Positions 8,488 through 17,513 of a DNA stretch of 50,397 bases are shown here, one piece after another. Positions within the stretch are counted from its first letter, which is position 1. Each line of letters opens with the position of its first letter. The stretch is from Candidatus Butyricicoccus stercorigallinarum. GTDB taxonomy: Bacteria; Bacillota; Clostridia; Oscillospirales; Butyricicoccaceae. Location of the stretch: contig DXIG01000092.1 of the NCBI GenBank assembly GCA_019112985.1, positions 1 through 50,397 on the forward strand. Direction: 5' to 3'. The notes below the pieces were generated by a model. It saw nothing but the letters and a program-made list of their open reading frames with translations. It was not told the origin of the DNA and did not search any database. Made by a program: the position numbers and the translations under genes.

Positions 8488-8553
8488 TCATTTTTTCAAA
8501 ATTTATTGTGGAAAATATGGAGGGGACTGGGAATCCAACGCGATATGAACGGG

Positions 8554-9315
8554 TCAGTTTTGTGCAAAACGACTAAGAAACGCGCGCGTGCGCTCGTTGT
8601 GCGCGCCGCCGAAGATTTCCTCCGGGCGGCCCTGCTCGACGATGACGCCGTCGTCCATGAAGATGACGCGGTCGGCGACGTCGCGCGCAAACGCCATTTC
8701 GTGGGTGACGACGACCATGGTCATGTGCTCGTCGGCGAGCTGGCGGATGACGTGCAGGATCTCGCCGGTCAGCTCCGGGTCGAGCGCGGAGGTCGGCTCG
8801 TCGAAGAACAGCACGCGCGGGTTGAGGGCGAGCGCCCGGGCGATGGCGACGCGCTGCTGCTGGCCGCCGGACAGCTGACACGGATAGTAGTCCGCGCGGT
8901 TGGCGAGGTTCATCTTGTCGAGCAGGTCGCGGGCGGTCTGCTCGGCCTGCGCGCGCGGGATGTTGAGCACGCGGACGGGCGCGTCGCTGACGTTTTGCAG
9001 CACCGAGCGGTGCGGGAACAGGTTGAAATTCTGGAAGACCAGCCCGGCGCACAGGATGATTTCCTGCAATGTCTTGGGGTCGGCGAAGACGGCCTTGCCG
9101 TTTTCCGTGCGCATCATCTGCTTGCCGCAGATGGTGATCTCGCCGCGGTCGGCGGTTTCCAGCTGGGTCAGGCAGCGCAGGAACGTGGACTTGCCGGAGC
9201 CGGACGGGCCGATGATGGCGACCACCTCGCCCTCGGCCACGTGCATGGAGATGTCGCGCAGCACCTGCAGCGAGCCAAAGCTCTTTTCGATGTGGTTTGC
9301 TTCAATCAGATTCAT
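8554..9315 (-). CDS. Polar amino-acid ABC transporter, ATP-binding protein
   Basis: The 253-residue ATPase of an amino-acid importer (GlnQ/ArtM-like) has Walker [10 protein letters not shown], the ABC signature LSGGQQQR, Walker [13 protein letters not shown] and the H-loop [10 protein letters not shown]. It energises import by the membrane permease encoded 17 bases upstream. I chose the ATG at 9315, six bases after GGAGGG. The substrate is a polar amino acid or small derivative; which one cannot be told from sequence. It is the last gene of a binding protein-permease-ATPase operon. Confidence 0.93.
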   Translation of the reverse strand: MNLIEANHIEKSFGSLQVLRDISMHVAEGEVVAIIGPSGSGKSTFLRCLTQLETADRGEITICGKQMMRTENGKAVFADPKTLQEIILCAGLVFQNFNLFPHRSVLQNVSDAPVRVLNIPRAQAEQTARDLLDKMNLANRADYYPCQLSGGQQQRVAIARALALNPRVLFFDEPTSALDPELTGEILHVIRQLADEHMTMVVVTHEMAFARDVADRVIFMDDGVIVEQGRPEEIFGGAHNERTRAFLSRFAQN

Positions 9316-9332
9316 GACAGACCCTCCTGCGG

Positions 9333-10010
9333 TCAACGGTAGTAGTCCAGCTTGGACTCGAGCTTTTTGAACGCGAACTCGACGACGGCGCTCATGATCA
9401 GATAAAAGATGCCGGCGGCGATGTACGGCGTGATGGAGACGTTTTTGGCCGCCGTCTTGATCGCGATGTCAAACAGCTGCGGCTGCGCGATGATCTGCGC
9501 CAGCGCGGTGTCCTTGACGAGCACCATAAACTCGCTGCCGGTGGGCGGGATGACGCGCTTGACCACCTGCGGCAGGACGATCAGGAAGAAGACCTGCGTC
9601 TTGGTGTAGCCGAGCACCTTGCCCGCCTCGTACTGTCCCTGCGGGATGGACTGGATGCCGGAGCGGAAGATTTCGCCGAAATAGGCGGCGTAGTTGACGA
9701 CGAAGGCGATGATGCACGCGGCGAAGCGGTGCGGCGTCAGGCCGAACAGGAAGGACGGCGCATACATGCAGAACATCAGCTGCAACATGAGCGGCGTGCC
9801 GCGGACGATGAGCTGATAGATGCGGATGACGCCGCTCAGGATCTTGTAGCGCGAGATGCGGCCGAGCGCGACGAGGAAACCGAGCGGGACGGCGAACAGA
9901 ACGGTCAGCAGGAAAATCTGGATGACCTGCCAGCAGCCGACCAGCATGTTGGGGATCATGGCGAGAAATGCGTTCGCATTCATCCCGGAGAAGCTTTCGA
10001 TAAATTCCAT
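9333..10010 (-). CDS. Polar amino-acid ABC transporter, permease
   Basis: This 225-residue inner-membrane permease of the HisM/GlnP family has several hydrophobic spans. The cytoplasmic coupling (EAA-type) motif is seen in [20 protein letters not shown], where it contacts the ATPase. [12 protein letters not shown] is typical of amino-acid permeases. As a single permease it presumably acts as a homodimer. It lies between the binding-protein gene, from which a strong hairpin separates it, and the ATPase gene. Confidence 0.92.
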   Translation of the reverse strand: MEFIESFSGMNANAFLAMIPNMLVGCWQVIQIFLLTVLFAVPLGFLVALGRISRYKILSGVIRIYQLIVRGTPLMLQLMFCMYAPSFLFGLTPHRFAACIIAFVVNYAAYFGEIFRSGIQSIPQGQYEAGKVLGYTKTQVFFLIVLPQVVKRVIPPTGSEFMVLVKDTALAQIIAQPQLFDIAIKTAAKNVSITPYIAAGIFYLIMSAVVEFAFKKLESKLDYYR

Positions 10011-10063
10011 GGGGCGGGGAACACTCCTTTGCTTATATTATAATGAGGGGGAGAAAAGCAGCA

Positions 10064-10090
10064 GGGGGCTGCCCCGTGTGGACAGCCCCC
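10064..10090 (-). terminator. Attenuator-like hairpin between binding protein and permease
   Basis: Stem GGGGGCTG (10064-10071) pairs with CAGCCCCC (10083-10090), extended by CCC/GGA-type pairs. On the minus strand it is followed by TGCTGCTTTTC. In importer operons such hairpins let the binding protein be made in excess over the membrane parts. Confidence 0.6.
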
Positions 10091-10101
10091 AGACAATCGG
10101 A

Positions 10102-10971
10102 TTATTCTACGGTAGTTTTGTCCGAACCGAACCACTTGGTAGAGATTTCTGCCAGCGTGCCGTCTTCCTTCAGCTCGCGCAGCGCCTCGTTGACCGCCTC
10201 GGTCAGCGCGTCGTCGCCCTTGCGGAAGGCGATGGCGTAGTCCTCCGCATAGAGGAAGTCGCTCAGAACGACATAGCCCTTGTTGTTCTGCTCGATCAGG
10301 TAGTTCGCGACGACATCGTCCATCAGGACCGCGTCGGACGCCCTGGTGTCCAGATCCATCAGCGCGGTCAGGTTGTCGTCAAAGCCGTTGACGTTGGCGA
10401 TGATGTCATTGAGCGCCGCGCCGTCCTCCGATTCCAGCGCCTCCTCTGCGGTGGAGCCGGACTGTACGGCGAGAATCTTGCCCTCCATGTCCTCGATGCT
10501 CGTGACCGAGTCATCCGGGCGGACAACCAGCGCCATGTGGTTTTCCATGTACGGGATGGACATGTTCATCGATTCCAGGCGCTCCTCGCTGACCGACAGG
10601 CCGTTCCAGATGCAGTCGATGTTCTTGGCGTTCAACTCCAGCTCCTTGGAGTCCCAGTCGACCGGCTGCGTGACCAGCTCGACGCCCAGCTTCTCACATA
10701 CGGCGGTGGCCACGTCGATGTCAAAGCCGACGATCTCGTTGTTGTCGTCGCGGTAGCCCATCGGCGGGAACGAGTCGTCCAGGCCGAGCACCAGCTCGCC
10801 CTTGTCCAGGACGTACTGCAACGACTGGTCGGCGCCGCCCGAACCGGAGCCGGAACCGGCCGGCGTGCTGTCGTTGTCCGAACCGCCGGAGTTGGAGCCG
10901 CCGCAGCCCGCGAGCAGGCAGACCGACATCGCTGCTGCCGCAGCCATAGCCATCAATCGTCTGAAATTCAT
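10102..10971 (-). CDS. Amino-acid ABC transporter substrate-binding lipoprotein
   Basis: This 289-residue family 3 solute-binding protein has a lipoprotein signal peptide ending in the lipobox LLAGC, then a Ser/Gly-rich linker anchoring it outside the membrane. The mature part starts with GELVLGLDDSFPPMGYRD and contains EIVGFDIDVATAVCEKLG, typical of polar amino-acid binders. It is the first gene of the importer operon, with an ATG nine bases after GAGAGG and a promoter candidate about 120 bases upstream. The ligand cannot be assigned. Confidence 0.93.
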   Translation of the reverse strand: MNFRRLMAMAAAAAMSVCLLAGCGGSNSGGSDNDSTPAGSGSGSGGADQSLQYVLDKGELVLGLDDSFPPMGYRDDNNEIVGFDIDVATAVCEKLGVELVTQPVDWDSKELELNAKNIDCIWNGLSVSEERLESMNMSIPYMENHMALVVRPDDSVTSIEDMEGKILAVQSGSTAEEALESEDGAALNDIIANVNGFDDNLTALMDLDTRASDAVLMDDVVANYLIEQNNKGYVVLSDFLYAEDYAIAFRKGDDALTEAVNEALRELKEDGTLAEISTKWFGSDKTTVE

Positions 10972-11091
10972 ACTGACTTACCTCTCTTTTGCATAAATAT
11001 AGGATAAAAATAGCAGAACTGCACAGCAAAGGGGAAGAAAGGAACGCGGAACGAGCCGCGCGCGCCGTCCCTGCGGATGCAATACGATACT

Positions 11092-11119
11092 ATTTTAACA
11101 TTTCAGCCGGATAAATCAA
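11092..11119 (-). promoter_or_regulatory. Predicted promoter of the amino-acid importer
   Basis: The minus strand reads TTGATT (11114-11119), 16 bases, TAAAAT (11092-11097). It predicts a leader of about 110 bases with a G+C-rich inverted segment around 11045-11065. I recognise no riboswitch in it. Confidence 0.45.
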
Positions 11120-11162
11120 TAGCAGGGCGCGATAAAAATGAGGAAAATGGAAATGCAATCGG

Positions 11163-11190
11163 TTGTCATACCAAAAATCTATGCTATAAT
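11163..11190 (+). promoter_or_regulatory. Predicted promoter of the YhaN-like ATPase gene
   Basis: TTGTCA (11163-11168), a 16-base spacer and a perfect TATAAT (11185-11190) lie about 50 bases before the start codon. Confidence 0.7.
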
Positions 11191-11237
11191 AAAGGAAACG
11201 TCCAAACCTAAATTCCAACAGAAACAGGGGGACTCAG

Positions 11238-13295
11238 ATGAAATTTTTGCAGGCACAGGGCCATTTTGGCGTTCTCGACGGGCAGAAAATCCGCTTCGGG
11301 GACGGTCTGAACGTGCTCTATCTGCCCAATGAGGGCGGTAAAACGACATTGTGTAATTTCCTGCGCGTCATGCTGTACGGACTGAACACCAGCCGGCGCG
11401 ACGGGAAAAACCAGCTGTCCGACAAGACCAAATACCGTCCGGCGGACGGCAATCCCATGAGCGGCCTTCTCGAGCTGGAGTGGCAGGGGCGCCGCATTCG
11501 CATCAGCCGCCAGACCGGCAAGGGAAACGCGCCGATGCAGGAGTTTTCCGCGCACTACGTGGACACCGGCGAGGTGTGCGAGCAGCTGACCGCGAAGGAC
11601 TGCGGGCGCGTGCTGACCGGCGTCAGCGAGGAGGGCTATCAGTCCACCGCCCTGATCGACGGACAGGATCAGTCGCTCTCGGCCGCCGAGCTGGGCGAGC
11701 GCATGCTGGCGCTGTCCACGACGGGCGACAGCGCCATGATGTACGCCAGTGCGGTGTCACAGCTCGACCGCTGGCGCAACGCCCTGCGCGGCACGGGCAA
11801 CCGCGGCCGCTATGCGCAGGTGGAGGCGGACATCGCGCAGCTCACGCAGTCGATCGGCCGGCTGGACGAGCTGAGCGAGCAGATTGAAAACTATGAGGCG
11901 CAGATTCCGTCGGCGGAGCAGCGCATCGCGGAGGCGGAGACCGAGCACCAGCAGGCGACAGAGGATTTCACGCTGCTGTTTGTCGCCAAGCGCGAGGCGG
12001 CGGAGCGCGACGAGCGCCGGGCGCGCGAAAAGCTCGCGCTGCTGCGGGCGGAGCTGCCGCCGCTCGGCGTGCTGGCGGACGCGGAACGCGCGGCCACGCA
12101 GTTTGAAGAGGCGCAGAAGGCGTATGACGACGCGCAGGCCGAGCAGGCCGAAGTGGTCGCCAACTATCAGAAATGGAAGGACGACATCGACCAGACGGAG
12201 GACGAGTACAGCAACAGCCAGCGCAGCCGGTCGGATATCCACATCCGCGGCTGGTCGATGATTCTGGCGGTCGTGCTCGGCGTGCTGGCGGTGGTCAGCC
12301 TGCTGGGCGTCATCCCGTTCGGGCCGCTGACGCCGTATATGCCCTATCTGTTCTCCGTCTGCGCGGTCATCGCGCTGATTGTCACGTTTGTCGGCAGCAC
12401 GGAGTCGCTCGACTCGCCGCCGATGGACTTTGACGAAGAGCGCGTCAAGCTGGACCGCCGCCGGCAGTCCGCCATCAGCCGCGCGGCGCAGACAGAGGAG
12501 CAGCTGGAGAAGGCGCGCGCCGCCTTCCGCGCGCAGGCGCAGCGCGTCGCCCCGGAGATCCCGGAGGGCGAGGACAGCCGCGCGCTGGAGCACATCCGGA
12601 TGCTGGACGAGAAAAAGCGCGTGTATCTCGCCCGCAAGCGGGAGCACGACGATCTGACCGAGCATTATCTGAACATTCTGGACGCCACCGGCCCGCAGGG
12701 CGCGGCGCGCCTGCATATGGACGAGACCAAGGGCGCGGTCGACACGGCGCGGCAGGCATGCAGCGCGCTGCACGAGGCCATCGCCGCCTGCCGCGGCAAG
12801 GCGGAGGAGATCGGCAAGCGCGAGGAGCTGTGCGCGCTGCGCGAGCGGCTGGAGGAGGAGAAGGAGAGCATTCTCTGGCAGCTGGACGCCATCCGTCTGG
12901 CGAAGGAGTCGCTCGTGCGCGCCAACGCCGAGCTGACCGGACGTGTCTCCCCGCAGATCAACAAGCTCGCGCAGGAGTACATGAAGACGCTGACCGCCGA
13001 GCGCTACACGGCGATGCAGCTGTACACCAACTTTGAGGTCACCTGCCGCCGCGACAACAGCGCGGTGGAGATGGACAAGCTGCGCCTGTCCACCGGCACG
13101 CGCGATCAGCTGTATCTCGCCCTGCGCCTTGCGGTGTGCAAGGTGCTGCTGGATAACCCGGACGAGAGCGTCCCGATCGTGCTGGACGACCCGTTTGTCA
13201 ACTACGACGACCAGCGCGCCGCCTGCGGCATGAAGCTGCTGCGCGAAATCGCCCGCGAACGGCAGGTCATCCTGCTGACCTGCCGCCGTCCGTGA
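11238..13295 (+). CDS. SMC/Rad50-like AAA ATPase with central membrane segments (YhaN-like)
   Basis: The 685-residue protein has split ATPase halves joined by long coiled coils. The N-terminal P-loop is PNEGGKTT, lacking the usual first Gly of GxxxxGK[ST]. The ABC-like signature LSTGTRDQLYLALRLA and Walker B VPIVLDDPFVNYD are near the C terminus. Two hydrophobic segments around residues 335-385 interrupt the coiled coils, so the protein may be membrane anchored. YhaN-type proteins often pair with an SbcD-like phosphoesterase, but none is adjacent here. A DNA-repair or nucleoid role is inference. Its own promoter and terminator flank it. Confidence 0.8.
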   Translation: MKFLQAQGHFGVLDGQKIRFGDGLNVLYLPNEGGKTTLCNFLRVMLYGLNTSRRDGKNQLSDKTKYRPADGNPMSGLLELEWQGRRIRISRQTGKGNAPMQEFSAHYVDTGEVCEQLTAKDCGRVLTGVSEEGYQSTALIDGQDQSLSAAELGERMLALSTTGDSAMMYASAVSQLDRWRNALRGTGNRGRYAQVEADIAQLTQSIGRLDELSEQIENYEAQIPSAEQRIAEAETEHQQATEDFTLLFVAKREAAERDERRAREKLALLRAELPPLGVLADAERAATQFEEAQKAYDDAQAEQAEVVANYQKWKDDIDQTEDEYSNSQRSRSDIHIRGWSMILAVVLGVLAVVSLLGVIPFGPLTPYMPYLFSVCAVIALIVTFVGSTESLDSPPMDFDEERVKLDRRRQSAISRAAQTEEQLEKARAAFRAQAQRVAPEIPEGEDSRALEHIRMLDEKKRVYLARKREHDDLTEHYLNILDATGPQGAARLHMDETKGAVDTARQACSALHEAIAACRGKAEEIGKREELCALRERLEEEKESILWQLDAIRLAKESLVRANAELTGRVSPQINKLAQEYMKTLTAERYTAMQLYTNFEVTCRRDNSAVEMDKLRLSTGTRDQLYLALRLAVCKVLLDNPDESVPIVLDDPFVNYDDQRAACGMKLLREIARERQVILLTCRRP

Positions 13296-13311
13296 CAACA
13301 GAACAGCATAC

Positions 13312-13342
13312 AAAAGCGCTGTGCCGAGGCACAGCGCTTTTT
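13312..13342 (+). terminator. Terminator of the YhaN-like gene
   Basis: A perfect 13-bp stem, AAAAGCGCTGTGC with GCACAGCGCTTTT around loop CGAG, ends in five T. Its symmetry would also let it stop the convergent methyltransferase transcript. Confidence 0.9.
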
Positions 13343-13368
13343 GATGAAATAGTATTGTTTTGATAAGA

Positions 13369-14016
13369 TCAGGCGTGAGGAGCAGCCTGCTTTACTGTAT
13401 GATTTTTATACGTGTTCCACGTGGGCTCATAATCTGCATCTGCCTGATTTCCCCACATGTCCCAGCCGGAACGGTCACCGCGGGCAAACAATTCCAAAAA
13501 GGGACCGGGAGAGCATTGCTCGATAATCGGGATGATTTCATCCGGCTTTCGGGAGTGTTCCCGTTTTTGCGTCCGAATCAGGTTCACCTGAGAGCGGGCA
13601 GGAGCGAGGGTCCGGTTGTTTTCCCCGCGAATGCCAAACAGAAGGATTTCTGTGACGTTGCGGAAGTAAAACCCTACGCCTCTGCCGTCCGGCTGTCCGT
13701 CTTTGCGAACCTTTTCCCATATAATATTTCCCTTATACGTAAATCCCCATGCCTGCATGACAGCCAGACCGTCGGGAAGGAGTGCGTTGGGAACCCAAAG
13801 ATATAAATGGCTTTTGTTGGCGGCGATTTGCGCTACGGGAAGATCCATGATTTCCTGTAAGGTCATGGTTTCATACCGATTGAGCCGCTTGTGTTCCGGC
13901 GCAACCTTACCTGTGCGGTTTTGAAATCTCCAGGGAGGATCTGCATAGATTGTCGAATATTTTTTGGAACCGCAAAAAGCGAGGAGATTATCGGATGTTG
14001 TTTGGATTGTGCTCAT
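13369..14016 (-). CDS. MT-A70 family DNA (adenine-N6) methyltransferase
   Basis: This 215-residue methyltransferase has the catalytic DPPW motif in YADPPWRFQNR near the N terminus and HLYLWVPNALL, NIIWEKVRKDG and FLELFARGDRSGWDMWGN further on, the layout of MT-A70 enzymes. It is predicted to protect the recognition site of the endonuclease encoded just upstream, which it overlaps by 29 bases; a GGAGGA site inside the endonuclease gene serves its ATG. Codon use is visibly more A/T-rich than that of its neighbours, suggesting horizontal transfer. The target sequence is unknown. Confidence 0.9.
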   Translation of the reverse strand: MSTIQTTSDNLLAFCGSKKYSTIYADPPWRFQNRTGKVAPEHKRLNRYETMTLQEIMDLPVAQIAANKSHLYLWVPNALLPDGLAVMQAWGFTYKGNIIWEKVRKDGQPDGRGVGFYFRNVTEILLFGIRGENNRTLAPARSQVNLIRTQKREHSRKPDEIIPIIEQCSPGPFLELFARGDRSGWDMWGNQADADYEPTWNTYKNHTVKQAAPHA

Positions 14017-14713
14017 CGATATAGTCCTCCTTCCAATCCGAGATACAATTTTTCTTTATGCCGACGGCAAGAATGGGACAGCCGCCGTTTCGCCGTGAAT
14101 CCAGTCGATACAGAAGCTTGCCCATCCAGGTGGTGCTCGCACCGTATTTGCGCATGATTGGTTTCCATGTGCCGGATCGTTTGTCGTAATCAAACACTGT
14201 TTTGAAAACGTCGTTGAGCTCCTGCGCGCGCGTGACAATCATTCCGGCACTGATGATATCACAATCGTAATAGGTGCGCATTGCAAGGAGATCGCGGTCA
14301 AACGTTTGGTCTTTGCTGTTCCATTCCAAGTCAAATGCGATGCGGTTTTTCAGAAAATCGATATTGTGTCCGTCAATATATCCCTCTGTCGTCCGTTCTT
14401 CAAAAGGAATGGAGGAAAAGCGTCCGCGCTGCTCCGCCTGCCTCGGATAGAATTTAATATGTAAATCACCGGAGATACGGATTTCTCTCCATCCGCAGGG
14501 ATAGAGCATGTCGTCAAATTTTTTGGGGATTTTGGTCTCATTGCCGCCCGCTTCTCTCAGATCCTGAACGGAGATGTGCAGGTTTCTCAAGCACCGGACG
14601 ATTTCTTCCCATTCTTCCGGAAAGGCCTGTGTAATGATCTCCAGCGCGTGATTATAATTGAAAAACTCAAACCGATTCAAAAGATCAGCATCGATATATT
14701 CATTCAGATGCAT
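13988..14713 (-). CDS. Type II restriction endonuclease, BglII/BstYI-like
   Basis: The 241-residue protein resembles the BglII/BstYI endonuclease family. The probable PD-(D/E)xK-like site is in NIDFLKNRIAFDLEWNSK, with an acidic residue before a strand, then E-x-W-N-x-K, followed by FDRDL. It would cut unmethylated DNA at a specific site. The ATG at 14713 follows GGGAG by eight bases; an upstream in-frame extension has no support. It overlaps the methyltransferase gene and has its own promoter. Lower G+C than the flanking genes marks the pair as an acquired cassette. I see no controller gene. Confidence 0.75.
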   Translation of the reverse strand: MHLNEYIDADLLNRFEFFNYNHALEIITQAFPEEWEEIVRCLRNLHISVQDLREAGGNETKIPKKFDDMLYPCGWREIRISGDLHIKFYPRQAEQRGRFSSIPFEERTTEGYIDGHNIDFLKNRIAFDLEWNSKDQTFDRDLLAMRTYYDCDIISAGMIVTRAQELNDVFKTVFDYDKRSGTWKPIMRKYGASTTWMGKLLYRLDSRRNGGCPILAVGIKKNCISDWKEDYIDEHNPNNIR

Positions 14714-14743
14714 GCGCAGAACTCCCTTCCTGTAGTCCAGGAT

Positions 14744-14772
14744 ATTATAACAAAAGTAAAGAGACAGTTCAA
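14744..14772 (-). promoter_or_regulatory. Predicted promoter of the restriction-modification pair
   Basis: The minus strand reads TTGAAC (14767-14772), 17 bases, perfect TATAAT (14744-14749). It begins directly after the RNase Y terminator, so the cassette is transcribed independently. Confidence 0.7.
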
Positions 14773-14786
14773 GCGCCGCCACAGAC

Positions 14787-14822
14787 AAAAAACCGAGCCC
14801 CGGCGCGCGGCCGGAGCTCGGT
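14787..14822 (-). terminator. Terminator of RNase Y gene
   Basis: A G+C-rich stem pairs ACCGAGCCCCGG with CCGGAGCTCGGT (one mismatch) and is followed by six T on the minus strand, just past the rny stop. Confidence 0.9.
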
Positions 14823-14827
14823 TCTGT

Positions 14828-16363
14828 TTACTTTGCGTATTCGATGGCGCGGGTTTCGCGGATCATATGGATCTTGATCTGGCCGGGATATTCCAGCTCG
14901 GTTTCGATCTTCTTGGCGATGTCGCGGGACAGCAGGATCATCTTGGAATCGGAAACCTGCTCCGGATTGACGATGATGCGGATCTCGCGGCCGGCCTGAA
15001 TGGCGTAGGAACTGGACACACCGGGGGTGGTGTTTGCGATCTCTTCCAGCTTCTCCAGTCTCTTGATGTAAGCCTCGAGGTTTTCGCGGCGCGCGCCCGG
15101 GCGGGCGGCGGAAATCGCGTCGGCAGCCTGCACCAGGCACGCCACGAGCGTCTTGGGCTCGATGTCGCCGTGGTGCGCCTGAACGGCGTGGATGATGTCG
15201 CCGTGCTCGCGGTAGCGCTTGCACAGGTCAACGCCGATGTCGACGTGGGAGCCTTCCATCTCGCGGTCGACTGCCTTGCCGATGTCGTGCAGCAGTCCGG
15301 CGCGCTTGGCCTGCGTGGCGTCAATGCCCAGCTCCGCGGACAGGATGCCCGCGATGTGGGAGACCTCGATGGAGTGCTGCAGGACGTTCTGTCCGTAGCT
15401 CGTGCGGTAGCGCATGCGGCCGAGCAGCTTGACCAGCTCGGGGTGCAGCCCGTGCACGCCGGTCTCCAGCACGGCGCGCTCGCCTTCCTGCTTGATGGTC
15501 TGCTCCACCTCGCGGCGGCTCTTTTCCACCATTTCCTCGATGCGCGCCGGATGGATGCGGCCGTCGATGATGAGCTTTTCCAGCGTCAGACGGGCGATTT
15601 CGCGGCGAACCGGGTCAAAGCATGAGAGCGTGATCGCCTCCGGGGTGTCGTCGATGATCAGATCGACGCCGGTCAGCGTTTCCAGCGTGCGGATGTTGCG
15701 TCCCTCGCGGCCGATGATGCGACCCTTCATCTCGTCGTTGGGCAGCGGCACGACGGACACCGTGGCCTCCGCCACATGATCCGCCGCACAGCGCTGAATC
15801 GCGGACGAGATGATCTCGCGGGCGTACTGCTCGGCCTCATCCTTGGTGCGCTGCTGGATCTCGCGCAGCTTGATGGCGGCGTCGTGCTGCGCTTCCTGCT
15901 CGATGGAGTTGACGAGAAATTCTCTCGCCTCCTCGCGCGTGAGCCCGGAAATGCTCTCCAGACGCTCCAGCTGCTGCTGCTTGTACTGCTCCGCTTCGTC
16001 CTGGCTCTTCTGTACCTTGGCCAGGCGGCGGGACAGCTCCTCGTTTTTCTGCTCCGCCGCATCCGTCTTGCGGTCGAGCGCTTCTTCCTTCTGTGTCAGA
16101 CGACGTTCGGTTTTCTGCACCTCGCTGCGGCGCTCTTTGATTTCGCGCTCCAGATCGGCGCGGCTTTTGTGAATTTCTTCCTTCGCTTCCAGCACGGCTT
16201 CGCGCTTTTTGCTCTCCGCGGCCTTGATGGAATCGTTAATGATACGCGTGGCCTCTTCCTCCGCGCTGCCGATCTCCTTTTCGGCGACCTTTTTGCGGTA
16301 GGTGATGCCGGCGATAACACCCACAACTATGCCGACGACTGCGGCAATAAGAATACCAATCAT
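14828..16363 (-). CDS. rny: Ribonuclease Y
   Basis: This membrane-anchored endoribonuclease initiates mRNA decay and processing in Firmicutes. The 511-residue protein has an N-terminal transmembrane helix (residues about 2-22), a long charged coiled coil to about residue 185, a KH RNA-binding domain with [15 protein letters not shown], and an HD domain with the metal-binding [10 protein letters not shown]. It ends in the family-typical [11 protein letters not shown] chose ATG 16363; a GTG at 16378 directly abuts the AGGAGG and is less likely, although spacing to the ATG is long. A consensus promoter lies about 120 bases upstream. Confidence 0.96.
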   Translation of the reverse strand: MIGILIAAVVGIVVGVIAGITYRKKVAEKEIGSAEEEATRIINDSIKAAESKKREAVLEAKEEIHKSRADLEREIKERRSEVQKTERRLTQKEEALDRKTDAAEQKNEELSRRLAKVQKSQDEAEQYKQQQLERLESISGLTREEAREFLVNSIEQEAQHDAAIKLREIQQRTKDEAEQYAREIISSAIQRCAADHVAEATVSVVPLPNDEMKGRIIGREGRNIRTLETLTGVDLIIDDTPEAITLSCFDPVRREIARLTLEKLIIDGRIHPARIEEMVEKSRREVEQTIKQEGERAVLETGVHGLHPELVKLLGRMRYRTSYGQNVLQHSIEVSHIAGILSAELGIDATQAKRAGLLHDIGKAVDREMEGSHVDIGVDLCKRYREHGDIIHAVQAHHGDIEPKTLVACLVQAADAISAARPGARRENLEAYIKRLEKLEEIANTTPGVSSSYAIQAGREIRIIVNPEQVSDSKMILLSRDIAKKIETELEYPGQIKIHMIRETRAIEYAK

Positions 16364-16483
16364 TGCTCTGATACACACCTCCTGTTTTTGTGATTTTTTC
16401 TAAAAAATTCGGAAAATTTCAGGTAATACCTGTGCGGTTAAACGATAGATCGCATACGTTTTCATACAAAGGCATTATTACTT

Positions 16484-16512
16484 ATTGTAATCGGAAAACA
16501 TACCGTTGTCAA
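16484..16512 (-). promoter_or_regulatory. Strong predicted promoter of rny
   Basis: On the minus strand a perfect TTGACA (16507-16512) is followed after 17 bases by TACAAT (16484-16489), giving a leader of about 115 bases. Confidence 0.85.
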
Positions 16513-16562
16513 CAGGGCGCGGCGGCGCGGAAACGGGAAAAGCGCGCAAACAGACTGGAAAC

Positions 16563-16581
16563 TTTGTAAATAATTTACAAA
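16563..16581. promoter_or_regulatory. 19-bp perfect palindrome between rny and pgeF
   Basis: TTTGTAAAT-A-ATTTACAAA is a perfect inverted repeat with 9-base arms and one central base. It lies between the divergent rny and pgeF promoters, upstream of a TATAAT (16648-16653) that probably serves pgeF. The 340-base spacer from 16364 to 16703 holds no gene. A dimeric regulator could bind here; which one is unknown. Confidence 0.5.
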
Positions 16582-16703
16582 ATGCGCGCGATTTCTCAAC
16601 ATTCCAGCCGGTTTATATTCCCTCTATATTTTTTTGGGAAAGCATAGTATAATAGGGAGGACAGGCGGGGAAACCCGGCTTTTGTCCGTACAGGAGGAAT
16701 TTT

Positions 16704-17513
16704 ATGAACCAGTTGATGCACAGGCGCGAGCAAAACGGCCTGATTTATTATACCTGCGACACGCTCACCACGCCGCATCTGTTCACGACGAAGTTCGGCG
16801 GCGTGAGCCGCGGCTATCTCTCGTCGCTCAATCTCGGCTTCAACCGCGGCGACGATCGGGAGAACGTGCTGCGCAACTATCAGATTCTTGCGGATCACTT
16901 CGGCGTGCCGCGCGCGCGCATGACGATGACCAAGCAGGTGCACGGCGACTGCGTGCGCGTGGTGGACCGGCAGACGATGGGCATGGGTCTGGGGCAGCCG
17001 ATGCGCTGGCAGACGGACGCGATTGTGACCGATCTGCCGGGCGTGCCGCTGTGCGGCTACTATGCCGACTGTGTGGTGACGCTGCTGCACGACCCGGTCA
17101 GCCGCTGCATCGGCGTGTGCCATTCCGGCTGGCGCGGCACGGCGAACGGCATTCTGACCAAGACCGTGCGCACGATGCAGGAGCGGTACGGCGCGCGCCC
17201 GCAGGACATTCAGGCGGTCATCGGCCCGTCCATCCACGCCTGCTGCTTTGAGACGGACGCGGACGTGCCAGACGCCATGCGCGAGACGATGGGGCGCGAT
17301 GTCGAGCGGTTCATCGAGCCGCGCGGCGCGAAGTTTTTTATCGATTTGCAGGGCATCAACCGCATGCGCCTGCAAGAGGCGGGCGTCCGGCAGGTGACGG
17401 ACAGCGGGCTGTGCACCAAGTGCCGGAGCGACGAATTCTGGTCGCACCGCGCGACCCACGGGCGGCGCGGCGTGCAGGCCGGTGTGATTATGCTGGAGGG
17501 AGAGCTGTCATGA
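16704..17513 (+). CDS. pgeF: Peptidoglycan-editing/purine nucleoside phosphorylase-type protein YfiH (PgeF)
   Basis: The 269-residue protein belongs to the multicopper-oxidase-like YfiH/PgeF family. Members act as purine nucleoside phosphorylase/adenosine deaminase-type enzymes and, in E. coli, edit peptidoglycan precursors. The metal site residues are visible: KQVHGD, ADCVV and CHSGWRGTANG. The start follows AGGAGGAA. Its stop codon overlaps the start of the next gene (ATGA), so it is translationally coupled to a peptide-binding lipoprotein. The exact physiological substrate is not readable. Confidence 0.88.
   Translation: MNQLMHRREQNGLIYYTCDTLTTPHLFTTKFGGVSRGYLSSLNLGFNRGDDRENVLRNYQILADHFGVPRARMTMTKQVHGDCVRVVDRQTMGMGLGQPMRWQTDAIVTDLPGVPLCGYYADCVVTLLHDPVSRCIGVCHSGWRGTANGILTKTVRTMQERYGARPQDIQAVIGPSIHACCFETDADVPDAMRETMGRDVERFIEPRGAKFFIDLQGINRMRLQEAGVRQVTDSGLCTKCRSDEFWSHRATHGRRGVQAGVIMLEGELS

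Noticed and set aside
16403-16421. CodY-box-like sequence (AATTTTCCGAATTTT on the minus strand) in the rny leader
   Set aside because: Two mismatches to the CodY consensus and a position inside the leader; A/T-rich stretches here make chance matches likely.
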